64,000 nucleotides of DNA from Holdemania massiliensis AP2 (GTDB taxonomy: Bacteria; Bacillota_I; Bacilli_A; Erysipelotrichales; Erysipelotrichaceae): the NCBI RefSeq assembly GCF_000327285.1, contig NZ_HE998570.1:161732-225731 (forward strand), in the 5' to 3' direction. The notes under the pieces are model-generated. The model was given only the letters and a program-made list of their open reading frames with translations, searched no databases and was not told where the DNA came from. Shown here in pieces: positions 36,296 to 45,634 of the stretch. Numbering within the stretch: the stretch's first letter is position 1; the number at the start of each line of letters is the position of its first letter. The position numbers and the translations under genes were made by a program.

Positions 36296-36329
36296 ATTCT
36301 TGTTTTGGATTCGATGAGAAAACAAGAAT
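36296..36329 (+). promoter_or_regulatory. third hairpin just upstream of the ABC-F start
   Basis: ATTCTTGTTTT pairs perfectly with AAAACAAGAAT over a 12-base loop, ending 28 bases before the ATG. It has no T run, so it may be an operator or a structure affecting translation of the ABC-F mRNA. Confidence 0.45.
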
Positions 36330-36357
36330 TCCATAAAATAGAAAGTAGGATTAGATT

Positions 36358-37902
36358 ATGAGTTATTGTAGTGTTTCTCATTTAACACACCAGTTTGATG
36401 AGAAAAAATTATATCAGGACGCGACGTTTGAATTATTGAAAGATGAACATTGCGGAATCGTTGGACCTAATGGTGCGGGGAAAAGCACACTTATGAAAAT
36501 CTTAACGGGATTGATCAGTCCAGACCAGGGAGAGATTCGATGGCAGCCAGGCATCACCTTGGGTGCTTTAAATCAACAGGCGTGGACAGATCAGGCAGAA
36601 TTAACAATTTTGGAATTTTTGCGAACGGCTTTTGAACCGCTGTGGCAATGGGAAGAACAGATGAACCAAGCCTATTTCAAAGCGGCTTCAGAAGCAAGCG
36701 AAGCTTGGCTGAAAAAAGCGGGGCGGCTGCAGGAACAGCTGAATGCGGCAGGTTTTTATGAAATTGAAGTGATAATAGAAAAAACGATAACCGGATTGGG
36801 ATTGGATCAGATCGGAGTGCAAAAACGACTGTCCCAGCTCAGCGGCGGTCAGCGTGCTAAAGTCATTTTGGCGCAGCTGATTCTTAGAAACCCCGACGTG
36901 CTGCTGTTGGACGAACCGACCAACTATCTGGACCACGAGCATGTCGTATGGTTGGCGGAGGTGCTGCGGCAGCGCGAGGGGGCCTTTCTGGTTATCACGC
37001 ATGATTTCGCCTTTCTGCAGCAGATTGCGACTTCCATTCTAAATGTAGAATGGGGACAGATTACCAAATATTATGGAAGCTATACTTCCTTTCTGCAGCA
37101 GAAAGAACATCGTCAAAAGGAATATCGCCGACAATATGAAGCGCAGCAGGTAAAAATCAAAAAGACGGAGGAGTATATCCGCCGCAATATCGCTGGCGTG
37201 AATACCCGAATTGCTCAGGGAAGGCGCAAACAGTTGGAACGGATGGAACGGCTAACGCCGCCGGATACAGTTGCCCATCTGCATTTTGATTTTCCCTATA
37301 CCGCATGCGGACAGGGAGTTTTGCTGGCAACAGCCGGTCTGAGTGTGGGATATGACCATCCTTTGCTTCCACCTTTGGATCTAACGGTTCAGGCAGGGGA
37401 AAAATGGGTGATAACTGGATTTAATGGAATTGGGAAAACGACATTGTTAAAAACCTTGATCGGGGAATTGCCGCCGCTGGCGCAAAAAGTACAGCGCTCT
37501 GAACAGATTCAGATCAATTACTTCTCTCAAATGCTGAGCTGGCCGGATCCCAAGCAAAGTGCACTGGCGATGTTCTCCGATCAGTTTCCGCATAAAACGC
37601 TACAGGAACTGCGTTTTCAGCTTGCTCAATGCCGGATTACGCATGAATTGGCCATGCGTCCCCTGGAAACTTTAAGCGGCGGGGAACAAGCCAGGGTTAA
37701 GCTGTGTTTGACTTTGCAAAAAGAAGGCAGTCTTTTAATCCTGGATGAGCCGACGCAGCATTTGGATAATCAGGTTAAAAAGGCTTTAAAGGAAGCGCTG
37801 CAGCGTTATCCGGGTGCGATGATTCTGGTGTGTCATGAAGCCGGGTTCTATGCGGAATGGATTGATAAACAGCTGTCGCTAAGCCGCTTGCTTCGCAGAT
37901 AA
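36358..37902 (+). CDS. ABC-F family ATPase (ribosome-associated, possible antibiotic resistance factor)
   Basis: A 514-residue protein with two ABC ATPase domains and no membrane segments. The first domain has Walker A GPNGAGKST (36-44), signature LSGGQ and Walker B LLLDEPTNYLD; the second has GFNGIGKTT, LSGGEQ and LILDEPTQHLD. The basic linker between them (about 245-310, Lys/Arg/Gln-rich) is the region that enters the ribosome in ABC-F proteins. The family includes housekeeping translation factors and antibiotic resistance (ARE) proteins; the attenuation-like leader favours an inducible, resistance-type role. Specificity cannot be read from sequence. Confidence 0.92.
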   Translation: MSYCSVSHLTHQFDEKKLYQDATFELLKDEHCGIVGPNGAGKSTLMKILTGLISPDQGEIRWQPGITLGALNQQAWTDQAELTILEFLRTAFEPLWQWEEQMNQAYFKAASEASEAWLKKAGRLQEQLNAAGFYEIEVIIEKTITGLGLDQIGVQKRLSQLSGGQRAKVILAQLILRNPDVLLLDEPTNYLDHEHVVWLAEVLRQREGAFLVITHDFAFLQQIATSILNVEWGQITKYYGSYTSFLQQKEHRQKEYRRQYEAQQVKIKKTEEYIRRNIAGVNTRIAQGRRKQLERMERLTPPDTVAHLHFDFPYTACGQGVLLATAGLSVGYDHPLLPPLDLTVQAGEKWVITGFNGIGKTTLLKTLIGELPPLAQKVQRSEQIQINYFSQMLSWPDPKQSALAMFSDQFPHKTLQELRFQLAQCRITHELAMRPLETLSGGEQARVKLCLTLQKEGSLLILDEPTQHLDNQVKKALKEALQRYPGAMILVCHEAGFYAEWIDKQLSLSRLLRR

Positions 37903-37982
37903 TAAATCAGATCCTGTATTCATCGCAATCGTAAGTCGACAAGAAGCAGGATAGAACCGCAGTATTGGAAAGAAAGAAATAT

Positions 37983-38022
37983 AAAAAGAAAAATATTTAA
38001 CTAATATTATATTTTTCTTTTT
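37983..38022. terminator. AT-only bidirectional inverted repeat
   Basis: AAAAAGAAAAATAT pairs perfectly over 14 bases with ATATTTTTCTTTTT. It lies 80 bases after the ABC-F stop and has almost no G-C pairs, so it would be a weak or unusual terminator. Confidence 0.5.
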
Positions 38023-38084
38023 GAAGATGATATTTTTCTGATAATCCGATATAATAGATTCAGGATATCAAAGGGGGCATTGTA

Positions 38085-39944
38085 ATGAAAGAAATTCTCA
38101 CTGCAAAAGAAGCGGCCGCACTTTGGAATGTTACTCCGCGGGCTGTCACCACGCTTTGTAAAGAAGGTAAAATTGAAAATGCCAGAAAAGAAAAAGGGAT
38201 ATGGATTATTCCAGCTGATGTGAAAAGACCCCTGGACAGAAGGCTTAAAACCGGGGCATATCGCAAAGCTGCCCATTCTGAAAAATTACCGCTGCCTATC
38301 GGCGTATCTGATTATCGTTTAGCCTCTTCAAACTATTACTATGTAGATAAAACGATGATGATTAAGGATTTTATCGACGAACGTCCAATGGTTTCACTTT
38401 TTACACGCCCGCGCCGATTTGGAAAAACGTTGAATATGGATATGCTGAGAACCTTTTTTGAGAAGACTGAAAAAGATACTTCTGTTTATTTTAAGTCGAT
38501 GAAAATTTGGCACTGCGGGAAAAAATATCGTGATGTTCAGGGCAAATATCCCGTTATTTTTCTCAGCTTCAAAGATGTAAAGCGCAATACTTGGGAAGAA
38601 ACCTATGAACATCTGACCCTTTTGATCAGTGAAGAGTTTCAGCGGCACAATGTGTTGATTTCCAGTGATCAGTGCAGCGATTATGATAAGGACTTTTACC
38701 AACAAATTGTTTCCCGCAAAGCGGGGGAAACCGATTATATATCGGCCCTGAAAGTCCTATCTTCCATGCTTTATAAGCACTATGGGGAAGCGGCAGTGAT
38801 CATTATTGATGAATATGATACGCCGATTCAACAAGGCTATTTAGCAGGGTATTACGAACCTGTCGTTTCCTTTATGCGCAATTTCTTTTCGAGTGGGCTT
38901 AAAGATAATCGTAATCTTGCCTATGGCTTTATGACAGGAATTCTTCGTGTAGCGAAAGAAAGTATTTTCAGCGGCTTAAATAACCTTGTGGTCAATTCTG
39001 TTTTGGACAAGAAGTACAGTGAATACTTTGGTTTTACAAAACCTGAAGTAGAAGCCATGGCAGCCTATTACCAAGCGGAGGATAAGCTGCCGGAACTGTG
39101 CGCTTGGTACGACGGTTATCGGTTTGGTGAAACGGAAATTTTTAATCCCTGGTCAGTGATTAACTATTTTAATAATGCATGTGAAGCCAGAGCTTATTGG
39201 GTATCAACCAGTGGGAATGACATTATTGGAGAAGTTCTGGATCATGCGGATTCAACAGTTTTTGATCAGATGGCAGAACTGCTGCAGGGAAAATCAATTC
39301 TCACCTATGTGGATACCAGCGTTATTTATCCTCAAATCAAGAATAATCCTTCGTCAATTTACAGTTTCTTATTGGTTTCAGGTTATTTAAAGGCCATCGA
39401 AAGCAAGTCGTTTGGTATGGGAAATATGTGTCAGGTGGCACTGCCGAACCAAGAGATTCGTTTTGTTTACCAAAGTGAGATATTAAATCAGTTTTCGGAA
39501 CTCATTCCGCAATCGACGTCGATTGCGGTTCAACAGGCAATCTATGCGGGCGATGCAGAAAGTCTGCGGGAGCATTTAAGTAAATTGCTGAAGACCTCTG
39601 TAAGCTATTATGATACGGCAAAGGAAACCTTTTATCATGGACTTATGCTCGGATTGCTTGCCACGCTGGATAATCGGTATCAAGTGTTATCCAATAAAGA
39701 ATCAGGTCTGGGCCGTTATGATCTATGTCTGTTTCCAAAACAGGCAAAATTGCCGGGGATTCTTATCGAGTTAAAGGCAGCTCAGCACAGCACTGCAGAA
39801 GAGTTAAAAAAAATGGCCAATGAAGCACTGGATCAGATTAAGAAGAAACAATACGATCAGCAGCTTCAGGATGCGGGCGTTCATGAGATCATTCTCTTTG
39901 GAGCTGCCTTCAGCGGCAAACTTGTGGAGATTATTTCCGCGTAG
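38085..39944 (+). CDS. HTH / AAA-ATPase-like / PD-(D/E)XK nuclease-fold protein
   Basis: A 619-residue protein with three parts. Residues 1-50 look like a MerR/excisionase-type helix-turn-helix (LTAKEAAALWNVTPRAV, then GIWIIPAD). Residues about 65-400 are an AAA-ATPase_like domain with a loose P-loop RPRRFGKT (K114) and Walker B IIIDEYD (D242, E243). The C-terminus (about 510-615) is a PD-(D/E)XK nuclease-fold domain with D546 in GRYDLCLF and E562-L-K564 in ILIELKA. Such AAA/PDDEXK proteins are very common and often multicopy in gut bacteria; their role (mobile-element related or defence) is unknown. ATG at 38085 follows AAAGGGGG; a -10 TATAAT lies at 38050-38055. Confidence 0.88.
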   Translation: MKEILTAKEAAALWNVTPRAVTTLCKEGKIENARKEKGIWIIPADVKRPLDRRLKTGAYRKAAHSEKLPLPIGVSDYRLASSNYYYVDKTMMIKDFIDERPMVSLFTRPRRFGKTLNMDMLRTFFEKTEKDTSVYFKSMKIWHCGKKYRDVQGKYPVIFLSFKDVKRNTWEETYEHLTLLISEEFQRHNVLISSDQCSDYDKDFYQQIVSRKAGETDYISALKVLSSMLYKHYGEAAVIIIDEYDTPIQQGYLAGYYEPVVSFMRNFFSSGLKDNRNLAYGFMTGILRVAKESIFSGLNNLVVNSVLDKKYSEYFGFTKPEVEAMAAYYQAEDKLPELCAWYDGYRFGETEIFNPWSVINYFNNACEARAYWVSTSGNDIIGEVLDHADSTVFDQMAELLQGKSILTYVDTSVIYPQIKNNPSSIYSFLLVSGYLKAIESKSFGMGNMCQVALPNQEIRFVYQSEILNQFSELIPQSTSIAVQQAIYAGDAESLREHLSKLLKTSVSYYDTAKETFYHGLMLGLLATLDNRYQVLSNKESGLGRYDLCLFPKQAKLPGILIELKAAQHSTAEELKKMANEALDQIKKKQYDQQLQDAGVHEIILFGAAFSGKLVEIISA

Positions 39945-39946
39945 AC

Positions 39947-39980
39947 AAAAGACACCCTGAAAACCAGCGTGTCTTTTTTT
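39947..39980. terminator. bidirectional rho-independent terminator
   Basis: AAAAGACAC pairs with GTGTCTTTT (T run to 39980) around a 13-base loop. It separates the AAA/PDDEXK gene (+) from the convergent DJ-1 family gene (-). Confidence 0.8.
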
Positions 39981-39989
39981 AGGAAGCAA

Positions 39990-40523
39990 TCAATAGTAAA
40001 TCTGTTTCTGTATCAATTCTTTTTGAGCTGAACCCTGCAGTTTCTCAATGATCGCAAACGCGAAGTCAATCGTGGCCGCCGCGCTGCGCCCGGTGATCAG
40101 GTTGCCGTCGGTGACGGTGTACTGATCAACATAAGTGCCGCCGAAGTCTTCGTTCATGCTGGTAAAGCAAGTGTAGCGTTTTCCCTTTAACAAGCCCAGA
40201 TGTCCCAGGATTGTCGGGGCAGCACAAATCGCGGCAATCGGCTTATCCAGTTCTTTGAATTTCAGAATGATTTGTTTTACTTGTTCGCTTTCTTCCAGCA
40301 AGACATAATGCGGCCCGCCCGGCAGAAGCAGGCAGTCGTAATTTTCCGGCTGAAGTTCATCCAGAGCAAGCAGACCGCAGATCGGCAGGTCATGCTTGCC
40401 GGATGTCTTTTCACCGCTGATTCCAAACAGATCGGCTTCCAGACCGCTGCGTTTCAACAACGCCAGCGTACCGATGGCTTCGATCTCCTCATAGCCCTTT
40501 CCTAAAATCGTACAAATTCGCAT
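39990..40523 (-). CDS. DJ-1/PfpI family protein
   Basis: A 177-residue protein of the DJ-1/ThiJ/PfpI superfamily. The nucleophilic Cys is in the elbow AAICAAPTIL, the paired Glu is in GYEEIEA near the N-terminus, and LLLPGG is the usual strand-loop. Members act as chaperones, glyoxalase/deglycase-like enzymes or regulators; this YajL/DJ-1-like length does not settle which. ATG at 40523 follows GGAGGTGCGG; the open frame upstream would run into the divergent mutS gene and is not used. A TATAAT at 40545-40550 (minus strand) is probably its -10. Confidence 0.9.
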   Translation of the reverse strand: MRICTILGKGYEEIEAIGTLALLKRSGLEADLFGISGEKTSGKHDLPICGLLALDELQPENYDCLLLPGGPHYVLLEESEQVKQIILKFKELDKPIAAICAAPTILGHLGLLKGKRYTCFTSMNEDFGGTYVDQYTVTDGNLITGRSAAATIDFAFAIIEKLQGSAQKELIQKQIYY

Positions 40524-40564
40524 ATCCGCACCTCCATTTTCCTTATTATAAACCCAAAACTCCC

Positions 40565-40593
40565 CTGACCCGCAGAAAAAATAATGGTATAAT
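40565..40593 (+). promoter_or_regulatory. promoter of mutS
   Basis: CTGACC (40565-40570), a 17-base spacer and TATAAT (40588-40593), with a TGG extension directly before the -10, lie 28 bases upstream of the mutS ATG. Confidence 0.65.
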
Positions 40594-40621
40594 AAGAACA
40601 GTTTTTTTAGAGGTGAAGAAT

Positions 40622-43153
40622 ATGGAACAATATACGCCGATGATGCAGCAGTATCTGGAGGTGAAAAAGAACTATCAGGACGCCCTGGTTTTTTATCGTC
40701 TGGGGGACTTTTATGAAATGTTTTTTGAGGATGCCAAGATCGCATCCTGTGAGCTGGATTTGGTTCTGACCGGCAGGAATGCCGGCGTAAAGGATCGTGT
40801 GCCGATGTGCGGCGTGCCTTTTCATGCCGTGACGGGATATATTCAGCGGTTAGTTCAAAAAGGCTATAAAGTAGCGATTGTGGAACAGATGGAAGATCCG
40901 GCACTGGCCAAAGGATTAGTCAAACGCGATGTCATCAAAGTCGTCACGCCGGGAACGGTGATTGATGAATTATTCGATGAACGCTCCAGTATTTATCTGG
41001 CGGCGGTTGTCGATTATCAATATGGGCTGGCGCTGTCGATCTGTGAAATGTCGACCGGAGAAACTACTGTTACCCACATTCCGCGCAACATTCTTCATTT
41101 GCAGCAGACCTTATTAAAAAACAACATTCGGGAGATTGTTGTCAAAGAAGGCTTCGATGAGAAATTCATCCGCGGTGTCCGCGACCTGTCGGCCGTGGCG
41201 ATTTCCTATTGCGGTGAGGATCAGATCGGCGAGGACTATCTGCCCTTATGCGAAGAGGTCACGGAAGCGCCGCAGCGGGAAGCTTATGGCGTGATGCTGA
41301 ACTATCTGATTGAAACGCAGAAACGGATGATGCACCATTTACAGACCGTCGAGATCGAGAATGAAAACGATGTGCTGTATATGGACTTCTCGACGCAGCA
41401 GAATCTGGAACTGGTCGTCCCGCTGCGCACCCAAAGCAAGTCGGAAACGCTGTGGTCGTTTCTCGATCATTGCCAAAGCGCGATGGGCTCCCGGCTGCTG
41501 AAAAAATGGATTGAACGGCCGTTAGTCGATAAAAAGAAAATCCTGTTTCGGCAGGATCGGCTTGATTATTTAATGAAAAACTATCTGGTTCGTGAGGATC
41601 TTAAGGATAAGCTGAATCAGATTTATGATATGGAACGGCTGATCGCCCGGGTTGCCTACGGCTCGGCGAATGCGATTGACTGCCAGCGCCTGCAGAAAAC
41701 GCTCAGTCAGGTTCCGGATATCCTCGCTTTGTTTCAAGACGCTCCGGTATTTCAGGAATATCAGGATATCGATTGCTGCCTGCCGCTGACTGAGCTGTTG
41801 GACGGGGCGTTTGTGGAAAATCCGCCGGTGTCGGTGAAAGAAGGCGGGATGTTTGCGGAAGGCTTCAGCGAACAGCTGGACGAATACCGCAGCGCCCAGA
41901 AGGATGGGAAAAACTGGATTCTTCAGCAGGAAAACTATGAACGGGAACGGACTGGAATCAAGACGCTGAAAATCGGGTATAACCGGGTTTTCGGTTATTA
42001 TATTGAAGTGTCCAAAGGTGCGGTGGCGCAGGTGAAGGAAGAGTACGGCTATGTCCGCAAGCAGACGCTGACCAATGCCGAGCGTTACATTACCTCTGAA
42101 CTGAAAGAAAAGGAAGATGCGATTCTGCATGCGGAAGAACGCTCCATCCGCTTGGAAACCGAGCTGTTTGCCAACCTGCTGGAACAGATTCGCAGTTATT
42201 TGCCAAAGCTGCAGAAGCTGGCTTTGATGCTGGCGAACATGGATGTTTATTATGCCCTTTCATCCATCAGCGCGGACAACGGTTATGTTCGCCCGGTGTT
42301 TACGGAGGATCCGCTGAAAATTGAAGAAGGCCGGCATCCGATTCTGGAGAAGATCAGCACCAACCGCTATGTATCCAACAGTTTGGCGATGGATAAAGAA
42401 AAACAGATCTTGATCATTACCGGTCCGAATATGGGCGGCAAAAGCACCTATATGCGGCAGGTGGCGCTGATCATCCTGATGGCGCAGATCGGCTGCTTTG
42501 TTCCGGCGAAGAAATGTGAAATGCCGATTTTCGATAAGATTTTCACCCGCATCGGAGCGAGCGACGATATCCTGTCCGGACAATCGACGTTTATGGTGGA
42601 AATGACGGAGGCCAATAACGCGTTATCGCAGGCAACCGAGCATTCTCTCATCCTGTTTGATGAGATCGGACGCGGTACTTCCACCTATGACGGCATGGCG
42701 CTGGCGCAGGCGATGATTGAATACATCGCTGTGTGCATTCATGCGAAAACCTTGTTCTCCACCCATTATCACGAGCTGACCTCGTTGGATGAAAGTCTGC
42801 CGGTGGTGAAGAACGTGCATGTAGAGGTTCATGAAGACAACGGTCACGTCACATTTATGTACCGGGTGAAGCAGGGCAAGGCGGATCGTTCCTATGGGAT
42901 CAACGTAGCCCGCCTGGCGAAACTGCCGGATGCCGTACTGGATCGGGCCAGTGATTTGTTAGCTGAATATGAATCCAAGAAGCGGGTGGTTCAGCAGTCG
43001 CTGGGGATTGTGGAAATGGTCAAGGCGCCGGTGAAAGAACAGGGCGTTCTGGATAAGCTGGAGATGGTGGATCCCAATCAGCTCTCTCCGCTTCAGGCCC
43101 TGCAGATGATTATGGATTTAAAGCAGGAATTAAGCGAAGCGCAGAAAGCGTAG
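40622..43153 (+). CDS. mutS: DNA mismatch repair protein MutS
   Basis: Recognises mismatches and starts repair with MutL. The N-terminal mismatch-reading motif F-Y-E is in GDFYEMFFEDA, and the P-loop GPNMGGKST is at 601-609, followed by FDEIGRGTSTYDG and FSTHYHEL. The length (843 aa) is normal for MutS1. ATG at 40622 follows AGAGGTG; a GTG three codons earlier overlaps that site. The gene begins a run with a small membrane protein, mutL, miaA and tcdA. It is divergent from the DJ-1 family gene. Confidence 0.97.
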   Translation: MEQYTPMMQQYLEVKKNYQDALVFYRLGDFYEMFFEDAKIASCELDLVLTGRNAGVKDRVPMCGVPFHAVTGYIQRLVQKGYKVAIVEQMEDPALAKGLVKRDVIKVVTPGTVIDELFDERSSIYLAAVVDYQYGLALSICEMSTGETTVTHIPRNILHLQQTLLKNNIREIVVKEGFDEKFIRGVRDLSAVAISYCGEDQIGEDYLPLCEEVTEAPQREAYGVMLNYLIETQKRMMHHLQTVEIENENDVLYMDFSTQQNLELVVPLRTQSKSETLWSFLDHCQSAMGSRLLKKWIERPLVDKKKILFRQDRLDYLMKNYLVREDLKDKLNQIYDMERLIARVAYGSANAIDCQRLQKTLSQVPDILALFQDAPVFQEYQDIDCCLPLTELLDGAFVENPPVSVKEGGMFAEGFSEQLDEYRSAQKDGKNWILQQENYERERTGIKTLKIGYNRVFGYYIEVSKGAVAQVKEEYGYVRKQTLTNAERYITSELKEKEDAILHAEERSIRLETELFANLLEQIRSYLPKLQKLALMLANMDVYYALSSISADNGYVRPVFTEDPLKIEEGRHPILEKISTNRYVSNSLAMDKEKQILIITGPNMGGKSTYMRQVALIILMAQIGCFVPAKKCEMPIFDKIFTRIGASDDILSGQSTFMVEMTEANNALSQATEHSLILFDEIGRGTSTYDGMALAQAMIEYIAVCIHAKTLFSTHYHELTSLDESLPVVKNVHVEVHEDNGHVTFMYRVKQGKADRSYGINVARLAKLPDAVLDRASDLLAEYESKKRVVQQSLGIVEMVKAPVKEQGVLDKLEMVDPNQLSPLQALQMIMDLKQELSEAQKA

Positions 43154-43238
43154 CTGTTCTTGCTTAGCCCTTTTCCTTCATTGCACAATGCGCTAAAGAT
43201 CAGGGCATCCGATTGAAGAAAACGGAAATGAGGAAATC

Positions 43239-43607
43239 ATGGATATTTTTAGAATGATCTGTCTGGCGCTCAGCCAGGGTTTAATTCTCGGACTTCTTGC
43301 AGGCTTGCTTCGCCAACAGTGGCGGCATCGGAAAAATCCTGATTTTCATTACACGCCGAAGCAGCTGGAACAAGGCCGAAAGCGATGGAAAACGGGATCG
43401 AAAATACTCACCTATACGACATTTGGAATGTTGATGCTGGGATTTATCTGGTGCCTATATTTCCTGGTGCTGGCACTGGTGGATCCGGGGCAGGCTGAAT
43501 ATGCGAATAATCTTTCGGAAATGATCGTCGGTTTGTTGACGATTATTTCAATCGGCTTTGCGTTTTATGAATTTCTGCGGCAGGGGCAGCAGAAGGAAGC
43601 GGAATAA
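43239..43607 (+). CDS. small membrane protein between mutS and mutL
   Basis: A 122-residue protein with three predicted membrane segments (about 8-24, 57-80 and 93-112) and a basic loop between the first two (RQQWRHRKNP, then KQLEQGRKRWK). I recognise no family. It lies 85 bases after mutS and 35 before mutL, in the same direction, with GAGGAAATC as binding site, so it is part of the mismatch repair transcription unit without an obvious role there. Confidence 0.7.
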   Translation: MDIFRMICLALSQGLILGLLAGLLRQQWRHRKNPDFHYTPKQLEQGRKRWKTGSKILTYTTFGMLMLGFIWCLYFLVLALVDPGQAEYANNLSEMIVGLLTIISIGFAFYEFLRQGQQKEAE

Positions 43608-43642
43608 ATCCAACAAGAAAAAGAACAGGAAGGTGAATAACG

Positions 43643-45634
43643 ATGGCAAAAATACAGCAGCTGGATGCGCATTTAACCAATATGATCGCCGCGGGAGAGG
43701 TTGTCGAGCGGCCGATGGGCGTGATCAAAGAGCTGGTTGAAAATGCGCTGGATGCGCAGGCGACGCGGATTGAAGTCAATATCAATCAGGGCGGCACAGA
43801 GTTGATGGAAGTGATCGATAATGGGATTGGCATGGATCGGGAAGACGCCTGTCTGTGTTTTGAGCGGCATGCGACCAGTAAGATCAAAACGACCGAGGAT
43901 TTGTGGGCGATTCACACGCTGGGTTTTCGCGGGGAAGCGCTGCCTTCCATTGCTTCGGTATCCAACCTCACGTTGTTGACGAATAACGGTGAAGATTCCA
44001 CCCGCGTGGAAATTCGCTATGGTCAGCGTCAGTCCGCCCGCCCTTATCCCTGCAACCAGGGAACGCAGATCACGGTCAGCGGTCTGTTTCAGAAAACGCC
44101 GGCCCGGCTTAAGCACCTCAAGTCGATCCCATATGAAACTTCACTGATCCTGGATGTGATCCAGAAGTTTGCGCTGAGCTATCCGCAGGTTGCTTTCCGG
44201 CTTGTTCACGATGGCAAGGAAGTCTTCCGCAGCGCCGGCAGCGGCAGCCTGCTGGAAGTCATGGCGATCATCTACGGCCGTGATCTGGCACGTCAATGCA
44301 TTGAGGTTGAAGGACAGGATTTTGACTATACCGTTCGTGGGCTGATGGCGCTGCCTTCCCAAACCCGCGCCAGCCGGAATTACATGACCGTCTTCATCAA
44401 CCGCCGGATGATCCGCTCTTACCGGATCCAAAAAGCGATTCTGGAAGCGTATAAAAATTATATTCCGCAGGATCGGTATCCGATCGTCGTGCTGGATATC
44501 GAGATGGACAGCCATCTGTGCGACGTCAATGTCCATCCATCCAAATGGGAAATCCGGCTTTCCAAGGAGCAGCAGCTGGAATTTTTAATCCGGGATACGC
44601 TGACCCGCACCTTGCGGGAGCACATGCAGGCGCCGGAAGTGATGCGGATTGATACGCCGCGCGAGAAAGTGGAAATGCCGCAGCTGTTTGAAGTTCCTGC
44701 CGAGAGTGTCAAAGATCAGGTTCGGGAAGATTCCGTTGAAGCCAAAGAATGGCGGCGGCAGGCCGAAGTGATGAACGAGCAGCGACAGCGCGAATCGATC
44801 GCCGCGTCGCTTTCCCGGGAAATATCACAGCCTCAGCCCCTGACGGCAGGAAAGGATAAGGAAGAAATTCTGCCTGAGGATTTAAAAGGCGAAGTGATGG
44901 CGAAGCTTCCGGATTTCAGCGCAGGAAGTCCGGTTAAAAAAAATACGGCTTCGGTTACGGAGACTTTGTCCGATCAGGAACCGGTCAGCGAACCGCTTGA
45001 TCCGCGGGTGAGTCAGACAGAAGCAACGGAAGAAACCTTGCAGACAGTTCCGCGCAAAACCTTTCCGCAGATGCAGGTATTGGCCCAGATGCACGGCAAA
45101 TACATCCTTGCGCAGGATGAGCATGCCTTATATATTATTGATCAGCATGCCGCCCAGGAACGGGTGCATTTTGAAGAAGTTCAGCAGCGTTTTTTGGAGC
45201 AGGAGCCGGTGATGCAGGATTTGCTTGTGCCGATCATTTTGGAAGGCAGCGCTTCTGTTGCCGCACGGCTGCAGGAAATGAACGAACTGCTGGAACCGAT
45301 GCACATCCATCTGGAAAACTTTGGGCAGAACAGTCTGATCTGCCGACAGCTGCCGGCTTGGATGAGTGAAATTGATGAACAGGCCTTTCTGCAGGATGTT
45401 CTTGATTTGTGGAAGGATGGCCGGGAAGTCCGAGCTGAAGATCTGCAGCGGCATCGTCTGGCAACCATCGCCTGCCATCATTCAATTCGGTTCAACCGTG
45501 TGCTGTCGTTAGGGGAAATGCAGGAGGTTATCGAACAGCTGGCGCGCTGCGAACAGCCTTACCATTGTCCGCATGGCCGCCCCACTTTCATTACGATTAC
45601 CGAAAAACAATTGATTAAGGAGTTCCAGCGATGA
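43643..45634 (+). CDS. mutL: DNA mismatch repair protein MutL
   Basis: Links mismatch recognition to strand excision. The N-terminal GHKL ATPase has ENALDA, GIGM and GFRGEALPSI; the linker (about 340-480) is poorly conserved and acidic. The C-terminal domain carries the endonuclease motif DQHAAQE-R-x4-E starting at D500, expected in bacteria without MutH. The length (663 aa) is normal. It starts 9 bases after AGGAAGGTG and overlaps miaA by four bases. Confidence 0.97.
   Translation: MAKIQQLDAHLTNMIAAGEVVERPMGVIKELVENALDAQATRIEVNINQGGTELMEVIDNGIGMDREDACLCFERHATSKIKTTEDLWAIHTLGFRGEALPSIASVSNLTLLTNNGEDSTRVEIRYGQRQSARPYPCNQGTQITVSGLFQKTPARLKHLKSIPYETSLILDVIQKFALSYPQVAFRLVHDGKEVFRSAGSGSLLEVMAIIYGRDLARQCIEVEGQDFDYTVRGLMALPSQTRASRNYMTVFINRRMIRSYRIQKAILEAYKNYIPQDRYPIVVLDIEMDSHLCDVNVHPSKWEIRLSKEQQLEFLIRDTLTRTLREHMQAPEVMRIDTPREKVEMPQLFEVPAESVKDQVREDSVEAKEWRRQAEVMNEQRQRESIAASLSREISQPQPLTAGKDKEEILPEDLKGEVMAKLPDFSAGSPVKKNTASVTETLSDQEPVSEPLDPRVSQTEATEETLQTVPRKTFPQMQVLAQMHGKYILAQDEHALYIIDQHAAQERVHFEEVQQRFLEQEPVMQDLLVPIILEGSASVAARLQEMNELLEPMHIHLENFGQNSLICRQLPAWMSEIDEQAFLQDVLDLWKDGREVRAEDLQRHRLATIACHHSIRFNRVLSLGEMQEVIEQLARCEQPYHCPHGRPTFITITEKQLIKEFQR

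Larger units (their letters stand above)
35744..36357. other. intergenic region holding the ABC-F leader
   Basis: About 610 bases without a long gene. From left to right: a weak terminator (35800-35837), a promoter (35941-35969), a 32-codon frame (36000-36098), two terminator-like hairpins (36190-36228 and 36229-36277) and a third hairpin (36296-36329) before the ABC-F start at 36358. Confidence 0.65.

Noticed and set aside
40524-40904. N-terminal extension of the DJ-1 family gene into the mutS region.
   Set aside because: It would overlap mutS on the other strand, has low-complexity Pro/Ser/Arg content, and the ATG at 40523 has a strong binding site and fits the family length.
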